This document shows positions 55,629 to 64,000 of a stretch of DNA of 64,000 nt, in pieces. This DNA comes from Pararge aegeria (Eukaryota; Arthropoda; Insecta; Lepidoptera; Nymphalidae). Where the stretch lies: assembly GCF_905163445.1 (NCBI RefSeq), contig NC_053208.1:25695986-25759985 (forward strand). Direction: 5' to 3'. The notes below the pieces were generated by a model, which was not told the origin of the DNA, did not search any database, and saw only the letters and a list, made by a program, of their open reading frames with translations. The position numbers and the translations under genes are program-made. The stretch's first letter is position 1; each line of letters starts with the position of its first letter.

Positions 55629-56509
55629 TTAGATGGGTTTTTAATAAAACAGACATATTAAGTTCCTAGCTTCCTAGTACATGTACAATTACTCCTTTTG
55701 TTAGCTTTAAAATAGAAGAAAATGAAGACTCCTCGGGAAAATTAACAAATGACAGGTAATAATTTATTTATTTACTTTATGTTTTTAAATTAATTAACTA
55801 TTTTTATAAACCAAATCAGATTTTACATACAGACACAAAAATATGTTTCGATTTGCGTGCGGGTCGTCTTCAAATGTTTCGATTTGGTTTAATATACAAA
55901 TATTCACAGCAAAAAGCCAGTAGATTTTTTAGTTAGCACTGTAACATTTTAAATCAATTGGTTTTTTGTTTTTTGGTTCTCACTCTTACAGGAATGTATC
56001 ACTGGAGGTGTTTAATTTTAAAATCTCAATTTGTCTATGGCCAGTAACCAACTTATGTTATAAGAACTAGGTCCTAACATTTAGATATGCAGCGCTGATG
56101 TGTTGAGAGCAGCGTCGTCGAGCTCGGTGGTCTGCGACATTCTGCATCTCCATCTCCAGGGCAAATCCAGCTTAGGTTCTTCTCATACACCCCTCTAAAC
56201 TAAAGGAACCTAACCCTAATAGCTACTGTAGCACGTGCTCTACAACTTATTACTAACGTAACTTATATGTAAAGTGGATTAATTCTACATTTAATAGCTT
56301 TTTGACACTTTTACCTCTCAGCCAGCTATCCATGCATGGCCAGGAGACAATTATCATGGAACAATTATTAGGAAACAAATTCGTAGTACATAATTTCATC
56401 GAAACTTTAAACTTTTACGCAGCGCAGCGTGGATAACCCTGATTTAAAATTTTTTGTAGTTAGTTAATGAAGTTAGTGGTATACTATTATTGGTCTTAAC
56501 GTTACGATG
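55629..56509. other. Gene-poor stretch
   Basis: A short GC-richer segment at 56090-56165 reads on minus SQTTELDDAALNTSAL in an open frame, but lacks splice sites or a family. Nothing else recognised. Confidence 0.3.
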
Positions 56510-56650
56510 TATAGCCTATAACCTTTCTTGATAAATGGGCTATCTAACACTAAAATAATTTTTCAAATTCGACCAATTGGTTTTGAGATAATCGCGTTAA
56601 GTAAACAAACAAGCAAACAAACTCTTCAGCTTTATATATTAGTAAAAGAT
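56510..56650 (-). mobile_element. Helitron 5' part, minus strand
   Basis: On minus: CTTTTACTAATATATAAAGC, TGTTTACTTAACGCGATTAT, ACCAATTGGTCGAATTTGAA and GATAGCCCATTTATCAAGAA. This is the family of the 5465 fragment and the 8040-8200 segment. Confidence 0.55.
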
Positions 56651-56769
56651 TTGAAACGTTAAACGTATATCTGCGTGGAGTTACTCTATCACCGGTACAG
56701 AAAGCTGATTCTACCCTCAAAAAAATCAACGGTTGCTGTTTCCTATCGTAATTTAACAATCAAACAATA

Positions 56770-56960
56770 TTTTTTTATCTTCTGAGAGATGAAAGCGAAG
56801 CGGCCTTCTTAAAAGAAAATATTACAATAGTAGCACGATTTTAAGTGTTTTTATACATTGTTCCAACTAAGACAAGTTTAAACCTACCTTTTGTAGTAAA
56901 TATACAAAAGTTAATATATCGACAGCTCGTTCCACACACGTAATACCGTACCACATTATA
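56770..56960 (-). mobile_element. LINE C-terminal remnant, minus strand
   Basis: On minus, LEQCIKTL and KKAASLSSLRR with a stop resemble the C-terminus at 30185 and 46372. Degraded. Confidence 0.35.
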
Positions 56961-57735
56961 ATATAGTCCTAGCTATTCAAACATCTGTAAAAAGTTTAAT
57001 TTTTCTAACGGTAAAGCCACCTGCTTTGAGCTTATCCGCTGGTGTCTATATGCCTTCCCCACTGAAGCTAACAATACAAGGTAGCCCCCCGGAAAAACTG
57101 TGGCATTCTTTTTTAACAGATTCTCTATGTATCATGACATTGTTATCAACATTCTACTCACTTTTTTTGCTTACACACGACTATCAGAAAAGTTAGTTTT
57201 GTTTTTTTAGGTCATCTATCAATATATATGTCTATAGCAGTCCACTGCAAGATTAAAGGCTTTCCCAAACGTGGGGTCGTGATTATGGGAATACTTTGCC
57301 CAGGGCAGGCGGGTTGGTGATCTCAGTAGATGGTAGTAGTACACAGCTATTATTTTCACTGGACAGGCGGCTCTCGCTTTTTTTTGTCTAGAATTGATTG
57401 ACGCCATTTTGGCGCTGTAAGTTGTGAAGCTGTTATGCGAGTGTCCAAGGAACTAAATATTTGAACTACTAAACCTCACTGTAATATTAATTCAAGAGAA
57501 ACTCGTATGTCACATTTGGCGCCTTAAACGGGACAACAATTTAAGCTTTCATTTTAGAAATCCAATCCAGTGGTAATAACGGAGGACCGTGGTATCTTAG
57601 ATGCTCTCTCTGAAGTAAAATATTAATCTACTAAAGAATCTTACAAACTGCTGTTTTTGCCATGGTATGCGATTTGACATTACAATAAGGTGTCAATTAG
57701 TTCCAATTTTGGACACCGGGCCAAGTAACATTGTC

Positions 57736-57970
57736 GCCTAAGCCGCGCAAGTCAGACAGTTTTGTAGGTGACAAAAATCACTCTATCTCCCCCGGCCCCG
57801 GAACTTCGGTATTTGACTTGCGCGGCGCTGGTAACAATGCTAGTGCCCAACGAGGCGGGGCAGATGACATTTAACGAGACGAGCAGAACCAGACAGTGGT
57901 ATTTGGAACCCTGCAATATACCTATGTACTGCAGTGGACGTGCATGGTTGGCATAGTAATGACTATGATG
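57736..57970 (+). repeat. Inverted repeat plus LINE-tail-like sequence
   Basis: GCCGCGCAAGTCA (57740-57752) and TGACTTGCGCGGC (about 57815-57827) pair exactly, spaced about 62 bases. Downstream ACCTATGTACTGCAGTGGAC resembles an RTE 3' end. Opposite-strand small frames are shadows. Confidence 0.4.
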
Positions 57971-58026
57971 CTGCGTATTTTTACAACAATACTTTTTTGT
58001 TGAGAGCACAAAAAACCAAGGATACA

Positions 58027-58094
58027 CCAACTCGCCCGTATACTTACACGCCCGCATACTTACTCGCTCGCATACTTACTCGTCCACGTACTTA
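58027..58094 (+). repeat. 16-bp minisatellite, four copies
   Basis: Units like ACTCGCCCGTATACTT, ACACGCCCGCATACTT, ACTCGCTCGCATACTT, ACTCGTCCACGTACTT in tandem. Confidence 0.8.
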
Positions 58095-58220
58095 CTTTAT
58101 CCAATTTAAACAGGATACCGGTGTGGATAACCGGGAACAGAGTGCAGGTTCCTCGGCAGCTCACAGCCGATGAAGGTACCTATTTTTGCCTAACTGACAC
58201 GTAATGCTTTGTCACAAAGC

Positions 58221-58243
58221 GGAAGGAAGGAAGGAAGGAAGGA
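58221..58243. repeat. GGAA microsatellite
   Basis: Five to six tandem GGAA units. Confidence 0.85.
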
Positions 58244-58429
58244 TCTCGGATCATTAACCCTGGATTCATAATAGACATGTATTCATCAACCCAAAAAAAA
58301 AATAACAGAAGTAGCTACCTACATATATGTGTTACCTATACCCTGTTTGTAGTAAATTAAACAACATCCCTCACATTATATCAGTTTAATTATTTATGAA
58401 TTTAAAGAAGAACAGGAGCTGGTGTCAAC

Positions 58430-58735
58430 ATAAGTAAATTACGACAAAGCATAACTTGTTCTTACTTAACTAATCATAATCTAAATAAGTAAACAGTTTA
58501 TAACAACACCAAATATATACCAAATATACTCTTTTTAGTACTTCTTATACATACTTTTTACTAGGGTAATAAAACAGCATCCCTTACTTTATGTAAATTT
58601 AATTATTATTAAAGAAAAATCTTTTGAGTAGAAACTCTATGTTATAAACTGTTAACTCATTTAGATTATGATTAAAGTAAGAAAAAGTTATGCTATGTTA
58701 CAGCAAGTTAGAACAGTTTACAGTTTATAACATTT
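58430..58735. repeat. Foldback repeat
   Basis: 58437-58507 (CAAAGCATAACTTGTTCTTA, ATCATAATCTAAATAAGTAA, ACAGTTTATAACA) recurs inverted at 58640-58705. A further inverted AGTTTACAGTTTATAACATT lies at 58712. AT-rich, non-coding. Confidence 0.55.
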
Positions 58736-60336
58736 ACAAAAAAAACCCAATCCTAAAATTGAAATGAACAAGATGCTAGTCGTGGAGAAATTATTTACGA
58801 CATTTTAAATTAATTCAATAAATAATAATAACTGTTAAAATAAGTATTTTTTTTATACCAAACAAGTATCTTATTCTCTATTTAGAAATTATTGCCACCA
58901 GCTCCGTTCATCCTTTCTTTATCTAAAGCACCAAGATCAATTGTGTCTATATTGCTCCATAAACATTTATCAGATAACACCGAAAAAGGTTGCATTAAAT
59001 TAGAACTCATTGCAATTTCAGAGGCAATGGACGTCTAGTAACGGGCAATCTAAGCTAAAACCTGAACGTGAGAACCTGTTCTTAGCTCGATACAGGATCG
59101 TGGGTATGCATTATGCTAAGATAGATGATACTGAACGGATGAAGATTTTCTTCTAATACGAGTTATATATATAAATTATGAGTATCAAATCCCCAGACTC
59201 AGACTGCTACTGCAATCAGCTCCTTACCACCATGGCTTAAAACATTCTTAATCTTATATTATCCACGTTTTCATTTTAAATCATAATCTAATTTTTATAG
59301 GACAGTAAGGTCTGTAAAATAGACTGTCATTATAAAGAAATACGGCTTTCAGAGATAGTGAGCCATCAGGTAAATAAAATATAGCGATTTTATAAAAAAA
59401 AATTCTGATAACATCTGGGGGCTTACTAAACCTTTATATTCTAAAAATAAAGATTATAATTCTGAAACAAAACTCTGAAACTAATATTAAAAATAACAGC
59501 TTTGAGATATGTTTGCAACGAGTTTGGTATATTCATTTGGGCTATTGTGCTCAAGCCTACTAATTTTCTCCCAGAAAATTTAAAAAAAAAAAATTTTGGT
59601 TACAATATTTTTTTTTTTATAATAGGGAGAAAATTAATTCTATTTATATCATCTACCAATGCTTGACGACTACCCTAGACACCACTGCACGCTTGATATG
59701 ACTTTAGTGGAAGTGAAAAATGGGCATGGATCTGAAATTGCATTGGGTTCATGGCTTAGCGACCTCCCTTGCGCGGCGCTGAACGCTGTTCTTTTAAAAG
59801 GGAGGTCCCGAATTTTCTCAGAATACTACCTGATGACATGCTAAGTGGACCCTAAAAACAGAGCAACACTTCGCAGGGTATACGAGAACCACGTCCTGCA
59901 AAGTGCTGGCTTGCCTCAATCGAAGGGTAGGTGCTAAACCTCTTGTGCTTTTGCATATTAAGTAACGGTTTGTATTTAGAATTTTGAAGTTATATATTCT
60001 AAATCTTTGCTAATTGCACTTTTATTATGAATCTAGGGTTATATGTGGACCCGTCAAAGTCTGATCTTGGCGAAGGAAAGGAACGGGTACGAAATTTCAG
60101 GTTTAAATGTCTTTCAGCTACTCCGGGTACTATGTCGCAGGAAATAGGGATACCAGAGATTTCCTTACAATCTATGGCAGTGGCGTGCACAGTGTTTTCG
60201 ACCAGGGTATGCATAAAGAAGGAAGATGCCGTAAAATGGAAAAAATCGTTCGCTTTTTGAGTTATAAAAAAATTTTAGGATGGGCAGAGCTTTTGTGCAT
60301 GCATGAAGTGCACGCGACTGCCCCAAGGATATCACG
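58736..60336. other. Gene-poor stretch with unplaced small frames
   Basis: At 59659-59841 a 61-residue plus frame (MLDDYPRHHCTLDMTLVEVK) contains a perfect 10-bp inverted repeat GACCTCCCTT/AAGGGAGGTC (59761/59798). At 60027-60257 opposing small frames show no family. These may be mobile-element coding remnants; I cannot place them. Confidence 0.3.
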
Positions 60337-60774
60337 AACGACAAGATGTTGCATTCTCAGTAATTTTTCATTTTCCTTACTGTTAGATGATGGTTGCCAA
60401 AACAACGATTACTTTGACAACAAAAGCATTTACGCATGGTTCACGAAACTTAACAATGAACGCCAAGTGGCGCCAAAAAAATTAGATAACTTGAAATAGG
60501 AAAAAGTTTTAGTCAAAACCACGTAGCTCATTGTGAAGTTTTTGTTAATTCACCACAAGATGTTGCATTTTCATTAATTTTTCATTTTCCTTACTGAATC
60601 TAGTAAAATGATGGTTGCCATAACAACGATTATTTTGACAACAAAAGCATTTACGCATGGTTCACGAAACTTAACAATGAACGCCAAGTGGCGCCAAAAA
60701 AATTAAATAAGTTGTAACTAGGAAAAGTTTTAGTCAAAGCCACGTAGCTCATTGTTAAGTTTTTGTCAATTCAT
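60337..60774. repeat. Direct duplication of about 215 bp
   Basis: 60337-60550 and 60551-60774 share ACAAGATGTTGCATT, then ATGATGGTTGCCA, AAGCATTTACGCATGGTTCA, then GAACGCCAAGTGGCGCCAAA, with few differences. The 130-residue frame ending at 60499 spans the first unit but is not kept in the second. Confidence 0.75.
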
Positions 60775-62963
60775 TATAATTTTACCAGAATCTTCTCAGT
60801 AAAATACTTGCAAGAATCAAGTCATTCGGAATATCCCTAGGAAATTTGTGAATTCACTGACATCTTTATTTTGCTGCGATACACAGAATGGATACTTAAA
60901 TGTCGATTAAATATTTAACTCGCTGGTAGCCCTCGTCTTAATTTCATCTTGAATAATATTTCCAACATGGAATGCGTAAGCACCCATTTCTCGTTAGGCC
61001 GTGTAAAAAGTTCACGAAATCAAATATTTTGGCCACTACACTCGTACGTGGCTAAGAAGGAATCTGGTTCCAGTGTTCTCATATTTAAGGTTAATAATAT
61101 ATAAAATACGAGAAAAGTGGAATACTCTTTGCTGTAAGAACGAAATATGTCCTATTGAAATCTATGAAGAAATTCCTTATTAATTATAACTTATGAGTAG
61201 GTTTTACCACTACGTACATCAGAATCTCATAACAAATTTCTAAATTTTGAATTTTTCCTAGAAAAAAAACCGTTAAAACACTTCGTTCAACAAAATGTTT
61301 TTGTTTTTTGTTATGTGGATTTTATTTAAAACATACCGTTTTAAATAATCGTCATCATCATCATATTAACGTTTATTCCATAAACACGTTTAGTTCGCGT
61401 CACATAAAATGAGCTCTGATGGTCTATTCAAATGACTTACCATGTCTTGTTACTCATTTATTTAGGTTTATTTTACATAATTGTTTCAGGCAACTAAGTC
61501 CATATTTAAATTCATAACATACAAAATAAGATACAATTTATAAAGTTCAGATACAGTAAAAAAAATCTACAATGTACTATTGGACATGTGTCTCCCACAA
61601 GTGCTGCACGTTCCATTCGCTGTACGCATCCCCTCCGTCAGTGCCTTCCGTGTAACATTTTATATCCGCCGAGATTTAATTAGGGATTTCTCCCCAGAAA
61701 TTCCCAATTAGATCTCAGCAGATACCATTGTAACGTAATGTTGCTCATTGACGAATCTTCATCCAGGCTTGGAGGCCGCCAGAAGGTAACTTCTTCACTC
61801 GACTCCTTCAGCATCCGTAGTATGTGTGCGATATTTCTAGCAGATCATAAAATCTACCAAGCCAGCAATTTCCTGATTGGCTGATTTTATGAGGGGCTCG
61901 AAATCGCTCTTTAAGCAGCGACGCAACCGCGTGCCACTAAAGCTTGTTGAGATCTTGCGCCACGTCCGTTAGGTTGGTTTGTTCCGTAAACATAGTGACT
62001 AATAAGGTATTTTTTAAGCGCTAACTCTATAAGTACTTTTGAGCATGTCTTTTTCGGCTATCCGGCTTTGCCGCCGATTGACGATGGTCTCGTCCAAAAT
62101 CTGCTCGAGTGCCTAAATATCAGCTTCTATGAGCCTTAATCTAATACCTATGCACAAAAGCACTTGTACATATTACTAAACTAATACTATTTTTTTCACA
62201 CCAAATAGGCTATTAACCAACTGCACCGATTTTTTTTTTATCTTATTATTAATTTACATTACTATAGTCGTTGCTTATTATTTTATTACTATAAACAGCT
62301 TTCATGTTAAAATGCTAAATAGGTTTACAATAACTAGCTTATATAAACGCACTTCATCAGAACTCTTTTTATTTGACGCGCATTATATACCAATATTAAT
62401 TAAGTATCAAAATAAATTAAAGTAGGCCTTTTTAGACATTACAAGAAAAATATCAGTATCTGTTGACTATGGTCCAAAATAATGTAACCCTGTTAAAATG
62501 CATGAAACAACAAACAAAAACATTGCGACACAAATACAAAATTGTTTTATTTTAATGTTATAAGATTCTGGTTACTCTCTCTACCACTTATAATGAACTA
62601 TGGCATAGATTTGGAGTACTAGGCCAAGCATACGGCGGATCACAGCGGGCGCAGATACCAACCGTCAGTAGGTATATGGGAGACCAATATTATTTTGGTT
62701 ATAACAATTTCATATGCACTATGTTTATTCATTTAACCACTCTAATAAACGTTGTAAGGCCTACCGCTTAAAGTTTTATTTCTGATGTCAGAAACAGAGA
62801 AATTTAGCTAGCTATACAACATTTATAAGGAAAGTCTCTAGAATGGCAAAAATCGCCCTCATATTAAAATTTCAACTACTGCTCTACGCTTTGAACTCAT
62901 TGCGGCGCTGTGTCAGCTTACGCCTAGCCTAAAAAGTTGATATTTTAAAAATATATGACAAAC
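60775..62963. other. Gene-poor stretch with a possible retroelement gag remnant
   Basis: 61560-62140 is GC-richer. On minus it gives, in shifting frames, RLRLIEADI and ALEQILDETIVNRRQSRIAE then FEPLIKSANQEIAGLVDF. This could be an old gag-like region, with no zinc knuckle seen. About 62590-62690 (minus) reads GICARCDPPYAWPSTPNLCH before a stop and an AATAAA-type signal. It could be a terminal exon, but has no clear acceptor. Confidence 0.3.
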
Positions 62964-63129
62964 CTCTGAAGGACTACAGCTAGCTCAGGTGTTGCAGTGG
63001 CGTTGAATTCTAAAAGCGGTGACTGCCGCTCGGTTCGGTTACGACTGCAGCTGGAAGACTCAGGCTGGCTGTTAGCTGGGCGACTGTAACAGGTCCGATA
63101 TCGAACTCTGTAGTTCTGGTAGTTCTTCA
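62964..63129 (-). CDS. Exon candidate C of a minus-strand gene or pseudogene
   Basis: The 166-base block follows ATTTTTTATCTTTTGCAG and ends CTTCAGAG|GTTTGT (read on minus). One frame is open throughout: KNYQNYRVRYRTCYSRPANS, then QPESSSCSRNRTERQSPLLE, then FNATATPELAVVLQR. It starts with two bases of a split codon, the phase left by exon B. No domain recognised; rich in Ser/Arg. Confidence 0.4.
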
Positions 63130-63339
63130 CTGCAAAAGATAAAAAATACGACTTACTTTGTATACCGTCACTTATAGTTGCCAGGAAGATAGGTACCTAG
63201 TAATCTTTTCATTGTTCTTAATTTATATATTATTTTTTTTCTTTTAAGTTGATATAGCATTTTTAATCCAAGTTTTACATTATTTTATCTCTCTTACTCT
63301 TTATATCAATAACTGTTGCTCAAGGAAAGAGTTTCTTAC

Positions 63340-63406
63340 CTCACATCGTAGCTGCATGGTTGGGTCTAAGTTTTCCACTCCGCAACTCTGCCTTCCGGAA
63401 AAGCTT
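63340..63406 (-). CDS. Exon candidate B of a minus-strand gene or pseudogene
   Basis: The 67-base block lies between TTTTATTTTCAG and GTGAG|GTAAGA, both strong. In the phase set by exon A it reads KLFRKAELRSGKLRPNHAAT then M and TGA four bases before the donor. The one-base remainder fits exon C. Another frame (SFSGRQSCGVENLDPTMQLR) is open throughout but not joined by exon A. An alternative donor GAT|GTGAGG would skip the TGA. Confidence 0.45.
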
Positions 63407-63658
63407 CTGAAAATAAAAAATAAAAATGTTTAACCAGACGTTTAATAGGAATATCCCGCCAATAGGTTGTAAGCAACTTGACTATACTACTGCTATCGCT
63501 AGAACGTGGGTCAAAAAAGTTAAACAACTGTAGGATTTAAGGCGAAACCAACCTCCTATTTTAAACTAATCAAAAACGCTACCAAATCACATCACACAAA
63601 AAGGGGACTACCTGACGTGGTTATTTTTTTTATCAAGACACTAATGAGTTTTACATAC

Positions 63659-63838
63659 CTTCTGACTGTTAAATCTGATCTTCGCGAGGTCTACGCCAAT
63701 TGAGTCTGTATTATATCTTCGGTCACTGCACCCCTCTAACTCCGACTCTTTGCCAAAACTTGCGTTGCGCCGTAATCGATTTGGTAGATTCATCATGATA
63801 TAGGACCTGCCTACTTTCTCGATGAAAACAGCCAACAT
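63659..63838 (-). CDS. Exon candidate A of a minus-strand gene or pseudogene
   Basis: Ends at a strong donor CAGAAG|GTATGT. The frame MLAVFIEKVGRSYIMMNLPN, RLRRNASFGKESELEGCSDR, RYNTDSIGVDLAKIRFNSQK is open. It extends upstream without stop to about 63890 (NLFLVHLSNCDDGDFEP), so the ATG at 63838 is only a candidate start. A pyrimidine-rich stretch lies near 63880. Another acceptor-like TGTTTTCAG|GCGATG is near 63986. No family recognised. Confidence 0.4.
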
Positions 63839-64000
63839 TGGCTCGAAATCGCCATCATCACAATTTGACAGGTGAACAAGAAAAAGATTGGGTTAATTAT
63901 TGGCTGTTCCCATGAAGAAGGTCGGGTCTTTATTTTTTCTTTTATTGTATTTGTTGGCATTAAGCCAACTAAGCAGATGCATCGCCTGAAAACAGAGCAA

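Noticed and set aside
57752..58173. Overlapping frames on both strands (101, 62 and 79 residues)
   Set aside because: They run across an inverted repeat, a LINE-like tail and a minisatellite; no motif.

Overview
The window looks like nuclear DNA of a moth or butterfly (Lepidoptera). It is AT-rich (by eye about one third G+C) and has no bacterial or viral gene layout. It is full of element types typical of lepidopteran genomes: short Helitrons that start TC after an A and end CTAG before a T, tRNA-derived SINEs with ATG-rich tails, RTE-, Jockey-, R1- and R4-like LINE remnants, and small inverted-repeat elements. The assignment rests on these families and is an inference; no species can be named.

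Almost everything recognisable is mobile DNA, mostly broken. 0-3 kb holds a LINE C-terminus and an RTE LINE cut by a Helitron. 4-9 kb holds SINE copies and a Helitron inserted cleanly inside another. 9-11.4 kb holds two copies of one composite Jockey-like unit. 12-19 kb holds an isolated GC-rich exon with near-perfect splice sites, a perfect 107-bp inverted repeat, and a DNA element carrying two exons of a SWIM/YqaJ-type protein. 20-34 kb is sparse repeats. 35-38.5 kb and 48.7-52.6 kb hold repeated exon-like modules. 42.0-46.3 kb is a tandem array of about 385-bp units interrupted by a GC-rich, gag-only Jockey-clade element with intact ends and a 14-bp target duplication. 46.5-57 kb has more Helitrons, LINEs in both orientations and SINEs. 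The right edge (63.0-63.9 kb) has three minus-strand exon-like blocks with matching phases, probably the end of a gene or pseudogene that continues outside.

No intact host gene is contained here. The likeliest coding pieces are the exon at 12540-12633, the right-edge exons and the mobile-element ORF1 at 43242-44987, which has one in-frame stop. The block could be a long intron, a heterochromatic region or a W chromosome; the sequence alone does not decide. The most unusual items are the half-LINE, the perfect palindrome, the exon-like modules, the nested and head-to-tail Helitrons, and a dispersed element family with the core ACCAGGAGTTCATAA. Boundaries of decayed elements are hand estimates, good to about 10-30 bases.
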